Positions 7,823 through 16,521 of a DNA stretch of 64,000 nt are shown piece by piece. Both the position numbers and the translations under genes were made by a program. Under the pieces are notes generated by a model. The model saw only the letters and a program-made list of their open reading frames with translations, had not been told where the DNA came from and searched no databases. Position 1 is the stretch's first letter; every line of letters starts with the position of its first letter. Origin of the DNA: Paenibacillus cremeus (GTDB lineage: Bacteria > Bacillota > Bacilli > Paenibacillales > NBRC-103111); NCBI RefSeq assembly GCF_007786445.1, contig NZ_VNJI01000001.1, forward strand, positions 62,001 through 126,000, given 5' to 3'.

Positions 7823-8800
7823 TCAAATATGCTCCAGCCGGTAAAACAACGTGGAGTTGATCACTTGGCGCTCCCGCGGGGAGGATCTGCCCAACAGGCG
7901 CCAGCCGGCGAAAGCCATGGCCTGTTCGTCGACCGCCTCGTACATCAATTGTCGCATGCCTGCGGCAGTACGAACGGCGACCAACGCGTCGGCCCGTGTG
8001 CGTCGAATTTGCGCCAGCACGTGAGTCTTGCGGGTGACCAAGCTGGCGACAAACACGTGCCGAAACGGCGCATAGTCGAAGTCGGCGCCATCGCCTTGAC
8101 TCACGCGAATGGCTTCGCCGAGACCGACCCGCTCGAGCAATAACCGCGCCGACTCGCACGCCGCGGGATCCACATCCACGCAGACGACCGGGACCTTCTC
8201 CTGCAGATGCAAAATTACAGCGCTTAGTGGGACCGGACCGCTGCCGACAAACACGATCGGCCGCTCCGCATCACCCGCTCGTCGCAGCCTAGCCAACAGC
8301 TCCAGCTCGGCGCCGACGAGGGCTTCATACCGATCCCAGTTCGGATACCGGCGAAGCTCCGCCAGGCTGAGGTCATGCTGATCGTGCAGACGGCGGGAAT
8401 CGAACAGCTCCATTAGGCACTCGGCTTCCGACAATTTGGCAAGCAGTCCGGCACGCAGCGGCGCGATCGTAGTATCCTTCAAGACCCGTTGTACCTCATC
8501 CGGTGAGTAGGTCTGGGTTACCAACCGGGACAGCGTGGATACCGCTTCCGCGATGAGGGGGTTACTCGGGGTTAAATCAGACTCCTGATGAAGAAGCGCG
8601 TAGGTTTGCTTGACCAATGCGATCAGCTCCGATATCCGTACAGACGGTGCCGACTGGCTGAGCAGGGCGGCATCAGTAGCAGCGTATTCCAAGGACGGTA
8701 TACCTCCGATCCGTTGTGTTTCCAACGCAGGCGCGTGTACCCCAATATATTCGACAGGCGCGCGTTTTAGACACGGGAGGGGAGAGCTTAAGGCGTCCAT
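7823..8800 (-). CDS. Nicotianamine-synthase-like protein (CntL family)
   Basis: The 325-residue protein carries a Rossmann-type motif FVGSGPVPLSA near residue 181, the hallmark GSGPxP block of nicotianamine synthases, followed by VPVVCVDVDPAACESA and a GDGADFDY block typical of SAM-binding domains. Members transfer the aminobutyrate of SAM onto an amine; bacterial CntL uses histidine to make precursors of staphylopine-type metallophores. Bacterial CntL is about 270 residues, so this one has a longer N-terminal helical region. It lies 31 bp downstream of an MFS exporter gene on the same strand. No opine dehydrogenase (CntM) or histidine racemase (CntK) is adjacent. Family is fairly sure; product is inference. 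Confidence 0.75.
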   Translation of the reverse strand: MDALSSPLPCLKRAPVEYIGVHAPALETQRIGGIPSLEYAATDAALLSQSAPSVRISELIALVKQTYALLHQESDLTPSNPLIAEAVSTLSRLVTQTYSPDEVQRVLKDTTIAPLRAGLLAKLSEAECLMELFDSRRLHDQHDLSLAELRRYPNWDRYEALVGAELELLARLRRAGDAERPIVFVGSGPVPLSAVILHLQEKVPVVCVDVDPAACESARLLLERVGLGEAIRVSQGDGADFDYAPFRHVFVASLVTRKTHVLAQIRRTRADALVAVRTAAGMRQLMYEAVDEQAMAFAGWRLLGRSSPRERQVINSTLFYRLEHI

Positions 8801-8831
8801 ATCGCTTTAGATCCACCAAACCGAACCGGGT

Positions 8832-10112
8832 TCACTCCGTCTTAACCGCTGCCGCTTCCCGCTGCTCCGCCTCCAGAGCCCAGGCTTTAAGCTTCCGGTC
8901 GGCCGGAAGGAAAATCGCGAGCAGGCCGATCAGCGGCAGCAGCGCGCAGAGCTTAATGACAAAGTCGATGCTCGACGAGTCGGCCAGCGCCCCGAGCGCA
9001 GCCGCCCCCAGGCCTCCGGCGCCGAAAGCGAGTCCGAAGAAAAGGCCTGAGACTGTGCCGATATGGCCGGGAAGCAGTTCCTGCGCGTAGACGACATTCA
9101 CGGAGCCGCTGGACATAATCGTAAAGCCGATGATGATGCAAAAGACAATGCTAGTCGTAAAGTTCACATAAGGCAGAAGGAAGGCAAAAGGCAGCGCACC
9201 GAGAATCGAGAACCAGATCACGTTCCGGCGTCCCCAACGATCGGCCAGCGGTCCCCCGAAGAACGTACCGGCAGCCCCAGCAGCCAGGAAAGCGAACACG
9301 CACAATTGCGCTTCCTGAACGGACAGCTGAAACCGATCCATGAGATAAAACGCATAGAAGCTCGTGATCCCGGCTAAATACGCCATTTTGGACGTTAGAA
9401 TCATCATGAGCACGGATAGCGCAAACCCGACCTTCCGCCGATGAGCGGCAGGCAGCGCCGCACCGCTGCGGCTCCCTCGCTTCTTCACCGCACCCGAGTG
9501 CAGCCTGCCGCTGTACCACCGCGCGGTGAACAGCTGAATCACGATGGCCGCGGCAGCCAGAATCGTGAACCACAGAATGCCGGGCTGCCCGAGCGGCACA
9601 AAGATCAGCGCGGTCATGATCGGCGCGAGCGCCTGCCCGGCATTGCCGCCGACTTGGAAAATCCCCTGCGCCAGCCCTCTGCGGGCTCCCGCCGCCAAAT
9701 AAGCAACCTTGGCTGACTCGGGATGGAAGACCGAAGAGCCGATCCCGACCAGCACGACCGAGGCGAGGATCGAGTAGAAGCCCGACGCGAAGGCGAGTCC
9801 AAGCACGCCGATCAGCGTGGCCACAACGCCGAGCGGCAGCAAATACGGCTGCGGCTTTCGGTCACTGTACAGCCCGATGGCAGGCTGCAGCACCGAGGCG
9901 GTGGCATTCAGCGCGAAGGCGATGAGCCCGAGCTGCGTATACGTAAGGGACAGGGATTCTTTGACGATAGGGAAGATGGCGGGGACGACGGACTGAATCG
10001 TATCGTTGAGCAGATGCACCAGACTGACGGCGATCAAAATGCCGAAAACCGTGCTGTTGTGTGCGAGCCCCGCGCCTGCTGCGGGTGCAGCGACCTTCGT
10101 TTGCGTTTGCAT
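8832..10112 (-). CDS. MFS transporter, fosmidomycin-resistance (Fsr)-like
   Basis: The 426-residue protein has twelve predicted membrane segments. GIGSSVFHPESAKVAYLAAG and RGLAQGIFQVGGNAGQALAP match the Fsr subgroup. It probably exports a small molecule across the membrane. The frame is open to 10166, but ATG 10112 with GGAGGA at 8-9 bases is preferred. An extended -10 (TGCTATACT, minus strand, about 10153-10161) lies upstream. It is first in a two-gene unit with the nicotianamine-synthase-like gene, which suggests it exports that enzyme's product. Confidence 0.85.
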   Translation of the reverse strand: MQTQTKVAAPAAGAGLAHNSTVFGILIAVSLVHLLNDTIQSVVPAIFPIVKESLSLTYTQLGLIAFALNATASVLQPAIGLYSDRKPQPYLLPLGVVATLIGVLGLAFASGFYSILASVVLVGIGSSVFHPESAKVAYLAAGARRGLAQGIFQVGGNAGQALAPIMTALIFVPLGQPGILWFTILAAAAIVIQLFTARWYSGRLHSGAVKKRGSRSGAALPAAHRRKVGFALSVLMMILTSKMAYLAGITSFYAFYLMDRFQLSVQEAQLCVFAFLAAGAAGTFFGGPLADRWGRRNVIWFSILGALPFAFLLPYVNFTTSIVFCIIIGFTIMSSGSVNVVYAQELLPGHIGTVSGLFFGLAFGAGGLGAAALGALADSSSIDFVIKLCALLPLIGLLAIFLPADRKLKAWALEAEQREAAAVKTE

Positions 10113-10217
10113 GCAATTTCTTCCTCCGCTTCCAGATGATTTGGTTTTAGAAAGTATAGCACACAATGCTGGTGAGGTGGCTGCACAATTTTATCCCGAT
10201 TTCGGTCCAAAAAACAC

Positions 10218-10247
10218 TTGCCTAGCACAAGTACCGCGTGGTAATAT
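10218..10247 (+). promoter_or_regulatory. Promoter of the FMN-riboswitch transcript
   Basis: TTGCCT (10218-10223) and TAATAT (10242-10247) are 18 bp apart and place the start of transcription about ten bases before the riboswitch aptamer. Confidence 0.55.
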
Positions 10248-10264
10248 GCACTCTAATTGAATAC

Positions 10265-10410
10265 GGACCTTCGGGGCAGGGTGCAATTCCCGACCGGCGG
10301 TAAAGGTTCCCGTGAACCTGAGCCCGCGACTCTCCGTTTGCCAGTAGGCAGGCGGTGACTGACTTGGTGCAATTCCAAGGCCGACGGTATAGTCCGGATG
10401 GGAGAAGGTC
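10265..10410 (+). promoter_or_regulatory. FMN riboswitch (RFN element)
   Basis: The conserved aptamer blocks are present in order: ACCTTCGGGGCAGGGTG, TTCCCGACCGGCGGT, GAGCCCGCGA, TGACTGACTTGGTGCAATTCC, GCCGACGGTATAGTCCGGATG and GGGAGAAGGTC. The closing P1 helix pairs GACCTTC (10266-10272) with GAAGGTC (10404-10410). Binding of FMN is expected to favour the strong terminator at 10491-10526 and shut off the EamA transporter gene downstream. Confidence 0.95.
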
Positions 10411-10490
10411 AATCGCAGCCATGGCGCTGGATCGTTTGCTTTTGGGGGCTCGTTCCCCAGAAAAATCGCTCCGGTCCCAGGGTTGTTTGA

Positions 10491-10530
10491 ACATGCCCCG
10501 TTATCTTCCAAGATAGCGGGGCATGTCTTC
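10491..10530 (+). terminator. Riboswitch-controlled terminator
   Basis: Seventeen-base arms (10491-10507 and 10510-10526) pair almost perfectly around a two-base loop, followed by CTTCTTTC. It is the expression platform of the FMN riboswitch. An ATG inside its 3' arm (10523) is in frame with the transporter but is unlikely to be the start. Confidence 0.85.
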
Positions 10531-10573
10531 TTTCGAAGGGTCCTATTCAAAAACCGATGAAAGGTTGTTGAAT

Positions 10574-11545
10574 ATGGAAAAAACATCACGGATTCACCTG
10601 CAAACCACATTTGAGAAAGGCCGACGCGAAGCGAGCACGAGCAAAAGCATCCGGGGCGGCGTCTGGCTAGTCGTCTTGGGAGCCGCTTTATGGGGCGTCG
10701 ATCCGCTGTTTCGCATCCTGCTGCTCAAGTCGTTTACCTCGGCCCAGATCGTACTGCTGGAGCATCTGCTCCTGATGCTCTACGCCGTTCCGGTGCTGTG
10801 GCTCCATCGATCAGAGCTGAAAGGCCTTACGATCCGCCATATCGCCGCACTGCTGTTCATTTCCTGGGGCGGCTCGGCGGTCGCGACCATCTTGTTCACC
10901 TCCGCATTTGCCCACGGCAATCCGAACACCGTCCTGCTGCTGCAAAAGGTTCAGCCGCTGTTCGCCATTCTGATGGCGCGGATCATATTGAAGGAGCGGA
11001 TGTCCAAACGGTTCCCCATCTTGCTGATCGTGGCGCTGCTGGGGACGTACCTGCTGACCTTTGGCTGGACGCTGCCGGTCGGCCAGCTCGCCGAGGTGGC
11101 GGCGCTGAGCGGTCTGCTGTCGCTGGGAGCAGCAGCCCTGTGGGGCGGCTCGACGGTGATGGGGCGCTTCGCGCTCGATCAGCTCCGGTTTGAGACGGTG
11201 ACGTCGCTGCGGTTTGTGCTCGCGCTCCCGCTGCTGTTTGCCATCGCTTGGACGGAAGGAGCAGGATGGCCTTCGACGGCAGGCGGATCGATCCACTGGA
11301 TTGCGGTGACGGGCAACCTCGTGCTGCAAGCTTTTTTGCCGGGGCTGCTCAGCTTGCTCTTGTACTACCGCGGCTTATCCAACACCAAGGCTTCGTATGC
11401 AACGCTGGCGGAGCTGTCGTTCCCGACGGTAGGTGTGCTGATCAACTGGCTCACCTTCGGTCAGACCATTACGGTGCCTCAGCTGACCGGCTTTATTTTG
11501 ATCTGGGTGGCACTTTACAGCCTCTCGCGCCAAAGCCGGCAATAA
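10574..11545 (+). CDS. EamA-family transporter under FMN control, candidate riboflavin/flavin importer
   Basis: The 323-residue protein has ten predicted membrane segments in two EamA repeats, with GAALWGVDPLFRILLL in the first and TKASYATLAELSFPTVGVLI in the second. The gene is the only one behind the FMN riboswitch. Known RFN-controlled transporters include RibU, RibM and the DMT-type RibN and ImpX groups, so a flavin uptake role is a reasonable inference. The frame is open from 10523, but that ATG lies in the terminator hairpin; ATG 10574 with GAAAGG upstream is preferred. No rib biosynthesis gene is adjacent. Confidence 0.82.
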   Translation: MEKTSRIHLQTTFEKGRREASTSKSIRGGVWLVVLGAALWGVDPLFRILLLKSFTSAQIVLLEHLLLMLYAVPVLWLHRSELKGLTIRHIAALLFISWGGSAVATILFTSAFAHGNPNTVLLLQKVQPLFAILMARIILKERMSKRFPILLIVALLGTYLLTFGWTLPVGQLAEVAALSGLLSLGAAALWGGSTVMGRFALDQLRFETVTSLRFVLALPLLFAIAWTEGAGWPSTAGGSIHWIAVTGNLVLQAFLPGLLSLLLYYRGLSNTKASYATLAELSFPTVGVLINWLTFGQTITVPQLTGFILIWVALYSLSRQSRQ

Positions 11546-11612
11546 GTAAGTAATTAGACAACGGTAAAATAGATGCTTTCCCTTCCCGCGTAAATCGGTT
11601 ACTCTATAACCT

Positions 11613-12875
11613 ATGGCTACCTTACTACGCGAATGGAAAAACCAAATACTAGATTACAGCCGCAATATTCGTCTTTTTTTCGTTTTTAACTTTTTATGGA
11701 ATACGGGGCTCGGGATGTTCGGGCTCGTCTACAATTTGTACGTGAGGGCGCTGGGATACGATCAGACGATGGTCGGGCAGCTGGTCGGCATGACGGCCAT
11801 CGCGTCGGCGATCATTTTGATGCCCGCAGGCATGCTGAACGATCGGTTCGGGCCGAAGCGGCTCGTCTCGATCGGCGTGTTTTTTGTCGTGGCGGCCTTG
11901 ACGGCCCGCGCCTTAATCGAAGCACAGCAAGGGCTGATCCTCACCGCGTTCCTTGGCGGCATGTCGCAGGCGGTGGTGTCCGCGACGGTCATCCCGTTTA
12001 TGGCCAACAACTCCACCCCGCAGCAACGGGTGCATATGTTCAGCCTCAATCTGGCGCTGGTCATGCTCGCGAGCGTCATCGGCAATGTGCTCGGCGGGTC
12101 GCTTAGCGATGCGATGGAGGCGCTGTTCGGCTTGCAGGAGGTGGTGAGCCTCCGAATTACGCTGCTGATCGGCATGGGCATCGCGGCGCTTGGCTTGTTC
12201 CCTGTGCTGATGTACTCTGCCGAAGAAGGGCAGGCGCAGCAGGGAGGCCAAACGACAGGGTGGAGGGAAGCAATCCAGCACCACCGGGCGTCGCTGCAGA
12301 TCATTGCGCTGTTCGCTTTTCTCAGCCTGCTGTCCGCCTCTGCCGGAGGTATGGTTGTGCCGTACCTGAACGTCTATTTCCAGGATCGCTTCGCCGTATC
12401 CAAGACGCTGATCGGTATCGTCGTTTCGCTCGGACAGGGCGCCACGGCGCTGGCGTACCTGCTCGGACCGGCCATCACGCGCAGAATTGGAGAAGCGAAA
12501 GCCGTTGCAGTGCTGCAACTCAGCTCGATTCCTTTTCTGCTGCTGACCGCTTATACCACGAATTTCTACACCGCGAGCGCCGGGTACTTATTCCGCCAGG
12601 CGTTAATGAATGCGGCCAACCCGTTCTACAACACGATCAAAATGAAATACGTCGACCGTTCCCTGCGCGGGCTAGCTTCCAGCTCGGGGGAGGCGATGTT
12701 CAACCTCGGCTGGTTTATCGCATCGCCGATCAGCACGGGATTGGTTGCCCATTACGGCTCCTATTACGGCTATGCCTATGCGTTCAGTATAACGGCCGTG
12801 GTGTACACGATCATTTCGATCTTGTTCTATGTCTTTTTCGGGAAAGACCGCTTTCGAGCGGCGGAAGAGGCGTGA
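11613..12875 (+). CDS. MFS transporter
   Basis: The 420-residue protein has about twelve membrane segments, with a loop motif LNDRFGPKRLV between segments 2 and 3 and LASSSGEAMFNLGW in the second half. The substrate is unknown; MFS genes of this kind often export drugs or metabolites. The start ATG has no good Shine-Dalgarno sequence, while TATAAC stands only five bases upstream, so the start or promoter assignment is uncertain. A terminator follows at 12920-12943. Confidence 0.82.
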   Translation: MATLLREWKNQILDYSRNIRLFFVFNFLWNTGLGMFGLVYNLYVRALGYDQTMVGQLVGMTAIASAIILMPAGMLNDRFGPKRLVSIGVFFVVAALTARALIEAQQGLILTAFLGGMSQAVVSATVIPFMANNSTPQQRVHMFSLNLALVMLASVIGNVLGGSLSDAMEALFGLQEVVSLRITLLIGMGIAALGLFPVLMYSAEEGQAQQGGQTTGWREAIQHHRASLQIIALFAFLSLLSASAGGMVVPYLNVYFQDRFAVSKTLIGIVVSLGQGATALAYLLGPAITRRIGEAKAVAVLQLSSIPFLLLTAYTTNFYTASAGYLFRQALMNAANPFYNTIKMKYVDRSLRGLASSSGEAMFNLGWFIASPISTGLVAHYGSYYGYAYAFSITAVVYTIISILFYVFFGKDRFRAAEEA

Positions 12876-12919
12876 AGCATGAAGCTATGATGAAAAGCTC
12901 TTGTCTGGGGGATCCATTG

Positions 12920-12943
12920 AGCCCTTCGGAGAAGGGCTTTTTT
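12920..12943 (+). terminator. Rho-independent terminator
   Basis: AGCCCTTC (12920-12927) pairs with GAAGGGCT (12931-12938) over a GGA loop and is followed by TTTTT. Confidence 0.85.
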
Positions 12944-12967
12944 AGTAGCTTATTTGCCTTGTGAGGA

Positions 12968-13316
12968 GACCGCCCCGAGCGCCGGGTAAAGCGGAAAAGC
13001 CGCTCTAGAGCGCGAGCGGACCGCCCCGAGCGCCGGGTAAAGCGGAAAAGCCGCTCTAGAGCGCGAGCGGACCGCCCCGAGCGCCGGGTAAAGCGGAAAA
13101 GCCGCTCTAGAGCGCGAGCGGACCGCCCCGAGCACCGGGTAAAGCGGAAAAGCCGCTCTAGAGCGCGAGCGGACCGCCCCGAGCGCCGGGTAAAGCGGAA
13201 AAGCCGCTCTAGAGCGCGAGCGGACCGCCCCGAACGCCGGGTAAAGCGGAAAAGCCGCTCTAGAGCGCGAGCGGACCGCCCCGAGCGCCGGGTAAGCGGA
13301 AAAGCCGCTTTAGGTT
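12968..13316. repeat. 51-bp tandem repeat array A (six full units plus a partial seventh)
   Basis: Units start at 12968, 13019, 13070, 13121, 13172, 13223 and 13274, each beginning GACCGCCCCGAGCGCCGGGT. Each contains AGCGGAAAAGCCGCT, a small hairpin, then CTAGAGCGCGAGCG. Units are nearly identical, with single-base changes in units 4 and 6; the last unit has a one-base deletion and a diverged end. Because 51 is divisible by three, long open frames cross the array on both strands, but they lack ribosome sites and family matches. The core resembles array B at 40594-41052. The array lies just after a gene terminator. Confidence 0.95.
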
Positions 13317-13408
13317 TCTTAAGTGATCGATGACCAAAGTAATCCATATACTGGGTAATGATTCAATTGCGAAGCCAGGCCGGCTTGTTCGGAAGGAAGG
13401 GAAAGCTT

Positions 13409-14335
13409 ATGGCCATTCGACCGCCGATTCTAAAACCAGGCGATACGATAGGAATTGTTACGCTCGGCAGCCCGCTCGGAACCGATGTGATCAATGCCAA
13501 CATCAAGGTGCTGGAGAGCATGGGCTTCAGCGTCATCGTAGGTCAGTATGCGTATGCCGCGAACGGCTTCCTCGGAGGAACCGATCAGCAGCGTGCCGCG
13601 GACCTCATGCAAATGTTCGAGAACGATCAGGTGAAGCTGATTTTGCCTGCCCGGGGCGGGGTGGGGGTGGCCGGGATTTTGCCATACCTCGACTTTGTCA
13701 CGATTTACAACAACCCCAAAATCATCTCCGGCTACAGCGACATTACGGTGCTGCTCAATGTCCTTTACCAATTTTCCAACCTCATTACGTTCCAGAGCCT
13801 GCTTCTGCTCGACTTTACCCCAAGTACGCCGGCGTACAATTACGATCAGTTTTTTGCGGCCACCTCGACCCTGAACGCCTATCGGCAAATTATGAACCCG
13901 CCTGGGCTGCCGCTCGTCAGCAAAGTGCCGGGCAACGTGACCGGGACGATCGTCGGAGGCAATCTGACGTCCTTTGTAGATACGCTGGGGACACCCTACG
14001 AGATCAACACAAGGGGCAAAATCCTGCTGCTCGAAGAAACGCACGAACCGATCAACACGGTCTACCGGCTGCTCAACCACCTGAAGCTGGCGGGGAAATT
14101 CCAGGATTGCCTCGGCATCATTATGGGCGAATGCACCAACTGCGCGGCGGCTTACGGCAAGTCCTATGAGAACCTGATTACCGAGTTCGTCGTTCCGCTG
14201 GGGAAGCCTCTGCTGACGAATTTGACCTCGGCCCACGGCTATTACAAAGCCGCGATTCCGATCGGAGCCCGTGTCAATCTGAATACGTACAATACGACGT
14301 TAACCGTGCTGGAGCCCACCGTGAGCAACGTGTAA
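13409..14335 (+). CDS. S66-family peptidase (LD-carboxypeptidase/MccF-like)
   Basis: The 308-residue protein has the S66 catalytic elements: the serine in SGYSDITVLLN (about residue 112), the glutamate in LLLEETHEPI, and the histidine in SAHGYYKAAIPIGARVNL near the C-terminus. S66 enzymes cut an L,D-peptide bond in murein tetrapeptides or inactivate microcin C-type compounds. There is no signal peptide, so it acts in the cytosol, as for LdcA. The frame opens at 13358 but ATG 13409 is preceded by GGAAGGAAGG. It stands alone. A second S66 gene is at 49585. Confidence 0.87.
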   Translation: MAIRPPILKPGDTIGIVTLGSPLGTDVINANIKVLESMGFSVIVGQYAYAANGFLGGTDQQRAADLMQMFENDQVKLILPARGGVGVAGILPYLDFVTIYNNPKIISGYSDITVLLNVLYQFSNLITFQSLLLLDFTPSTPAYNYDQFFAATSTLNAYRQIMNPPGLPLVSKVPGNVTGTIVGGNLTSFVDTLGTPYEINTRGKILLLEETHEPINTVYRLLNHLKLAGKFQDCLGIIMGECTNCAAAYGKSYENLITEFVVPLGKPLLTNLTSAHGYYKAAIPIGARVNLNTYNTTLTVLEPTVSNV

Positions 14336-14493
14336 ACAAAAAAGGACCCACAAGCAGCGGGCTGTGGGCCGGAGACAAATATATTAAAAGGAGGGTCAAG
14401 ATTTATTATAGACCTGCTCCATTAAGAAATGATGGAAATTGGATTGCAGTTTGATTACAAAAAATGGAAACGGGTGACAGCTGCCTTTTCTGC

Positions 14494-14880
14494 TCAAGTG
14501 CCCCAGACGCTGTGAGTAATAATTTCGGTGACCTCGCGTTTCTGCGCTTCATATTGCGCTCTGGTCAGACTCCCGCTCTTCAGCCGTTCCTCCAGCTGCC
14601 CCAGCAATTCCGCGCTTTGCAGCGCAATGATCCCGCTCACGTCGGCTTGGTTGGTTATGGCGATGTCCGCCAGCGTACGGCCGTTGTATAACGCTTCATA
14701 CACCTCTTGCTCCGAAGAGGCTCCGAGGGCGTGCAGAAAATCATCTTGAGGGACGGCGGCCGAAATATCCTGGGTTGGCCGTAAGGCGGCTTGCGCTGTG
14801 GTTTTATCGGCGGTCAGCTCCAGTCCGACGGTGAAGGCAATGGCCATCGTGCCGATCATAAGGATGCGTTTCGGATTCAT
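14494..14880 (-). CDS. Small exported protein, unknown function
   Basis: The 128-residue product starts MNPKRILMIGTMAIAFTVGL and has a signal peptide ending near ADKTTAQA. The mature part has an all-helical pattern: FLHALGASSEQEVYEALYNG, RTLADIAITNQADVSGIIAL and LKSGSLTRAQYEAQKREV. The motif of an 'ALG-S..EV..AL..G-TLADIA' helix pair followed by an 'L..G.LT..Q' helix is common in small secreted Bacillota proteins. AAGAGGATC precedes the ATG; the longer upstream frame has no such signal. It is monocistronic, and its partner or ligand is not known. Confidence 0.7.
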   Translation of the reverse strand: MNPKRILMIGTMAIAFTVGLELTADKTTAQAALRPTQDISAAVPQDDFLHALGASSEQEVYEALYNGRTLADIAITNQADVSGIIALQSAELLGQLEERLKSGSLTRAQYEAQKREVTEIITHSVWGT

Positions 14881-15059
14881 GGTAGATCCTCTTTTCCCAA
14901 TCAATGTGGATATAACGATTGCTATAGTACATTGTACGTAACGAATCGGGTTCCGTTGCAGGCTTTGCTGCATATTGAGGCTCCAGGCTTGCGGGTGTAT
15001 GATAAAAGGATAACTATGGCACAGGAATTTATAGTGTCTGTACTGGAGTGATACATAGG

Positions 15060-16331
15060 ATGAAGTCGGATGGGCTGCGGCCGAGACTGCATTACGGATG
15101 GATTGTCGTTCTGATTACCTTTTTGACCCTGCTGGTGGCTGCGGGAATCCGCTCGATTCCGAGCATTCTCATGCTTCCCTTCGAAAAAGAATTCGGATGG
15201 AGCCGTGCGGATGTGTCCTCGGTCGTTTCGATCAATATTTTTCTGTACGGGTTGATGGGGCCGTTCTCAGCAGCTTTAATGCAGCGGTTCGGCGTCCGCA
15301 AAATCATGGTGGGAGCGCTGGTCCTGCTTGCCGTAAGCCTATCGCTGACGCCGCTGATGACCAGCCTCTTGCAGTTCGACCTGCTGTGGGGCGTCGTGGC
15401 CGGCCTCGGCTCCGGGACGCTGGCGAACGTGCTGGGCGTGACGGTGGCGGGCCGCTGGTTTACCCAGCGTAGAGGGCTTGTGGTTGGCGTGCTGACCGCC
15501 AGCGCCGCGACCGGACAGCTGCTGTTTCTCCCGATGCTGGCCAAGATTACCGTAAGCTCCGGCTGGAAAACCGCGATCTATACGGCGGTGGCCGCGCTGG
15601 TGCTGCTGATTCCGATCGTGGCGCTGTGGATGCGCAATCATCCCTACGATATCGGCGCAGCGCCTTATGGAGAGACGGAGCCGGTGAAGCCGTCGAGGTT
15701 TCAGGGCAATCTGTTTCTGGAGCCGCTGCGAGCCCTTCGTTCGGCTAGCTCGAGCGGTACGTTCTGGCTGCTCGCCGGCACCTTCTTTTTCTGCGGCTTC
15801 TCGACGAATGGGCTGATCGGCACCCACCTGATCCCCGCCTGTGGAGACTATGGCATTCCCGAGGTGACCGCCGCAGGACTGCTCGCGCTGATGGGGATCT
15901 TCGACCTGGTCGGCACGACAGTGTCGGGCTGGTTATCCGACCGGTTCGACAGTCGGTGGCTGCTCTTTTGGTACTACGGGCTGCGCGGACTCTCGCTCAT
16001 CTATTTGCCGCAGGCACTGGGGCTGGGCTCCTGGCAGCTGGTGCTGTTCGCGGTGTTCTATGGGCTCGACTGGATCGCCACGGTTCCGCCTACCGCCAAG
16101 CTGTCGGCTGAGTCCGCGGGCAAGGAGCGTGCAGGCATGGTGTTTGGCTGGATCGTGGTAGCGCATCAAGTCGGGGCATCGACGGCGGCTTACGAGGCCG
16201 GACTGCTGCGGGATTGGCTGGGGAGCTATACGATCCCGTTCGTTGTATCCGGTCTCGTCTGCCTGATCGCCGCGCTGATGGCGGTGCTGATTCGGCGGGC
16301 GAGAGAGGCGGTCCGTCAAGCTCAGGCGTAA
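15060..16331 (+). CDS. MFS transporter (OxlT/monocarboxylate-like)
   Basis: The 423-residue protein has twelve predicted membrane segments. It begins with a short cytosolic tail and HYGWIVVLITFLTLL, a common opening in the oxalate/formate and monocarboxylate branch, and contains FEKEFGWSRADVSS in the first loop, also usual there. It probably moves a carboxylate or related metabolite. ATG 15060, ten bases after GGAG, is preferred to GTG 15048, which overlaps that signal. It stands alone on the + strand. Confidence 0.83.
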   Translation: MKSDGLRPRLHYGWIVVLITFLTLLVAAGIRSIPSILMLPFEKEFGWSRADVSSVVSINIFLYGLMGPFSAALMQRFGVRKIMVGALVLLAVSLSLTPLMTSLLQFDLLWGVVAGLGSGTLANVLGVTVAGRWFTQRRGLVVGVLTASAATGQLLFLPMLAKITVSSGWKTAIYTAVAALVLLIPIVALWMRNHPYDIGAAPYGETEPVKPSRFQGNLFLEPLRALRSASSSGTFWLLAGTFFFCGFSTNGLIGTHLIPACGDYGIPEVTAAGLLALMGIFDLVGTTVSGWLSDRFDSRWLLFWYYGLRGLSLIYLPQALGLGSWQLVLFAVFYGLDWIATVPPTAKLSAESAGKERAGMVFGWIVVAHQVGASTAAYEAGLLRDWLGSYTIPFVVSGLVCLIAALMAVLIRRAREAVRQAQA

Positions 16332-16521
16332 TCGTTAATCGGGCAAAAAAAGGACGGGGCGTCAGACGCTCCGTCGAGTATGAAAGGGGTGTAGGTGTTG
16401 GCGGTGACCTACACTATATAGTACGTTCGGATGCCGGTTTTGAAGCGACGAATAGCCTCTATCAATCGCACATTCTATTATTTTGGAGTTAGATTAGGGT
16501 GGAGAAAAAGGAGAGAGTGAA

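Noticed and set aside
10523..10573. Upstream ATG of the FMN-controlled transporter
   Set aside because: The ATG lies in the terminator hairpin and has no free ribosome site; ATG 10574 is better.
12811..13347. A 178-codon minus-strand frame across array A
   Set aside because: The 51-bp period is divisible by three, so frames stay open by arithmetic; the product is an Arg-rich 17-residue repeat without start signals.
16352..16376. Hairpin after the OxlT-like MFS gene as a terminator
   Set aside because: GACGGGGCG and CGCTCCGTC pair well, but T-rich sequence lies only on the other strand side (seven A upstream), and no minus-strand gene ends there.
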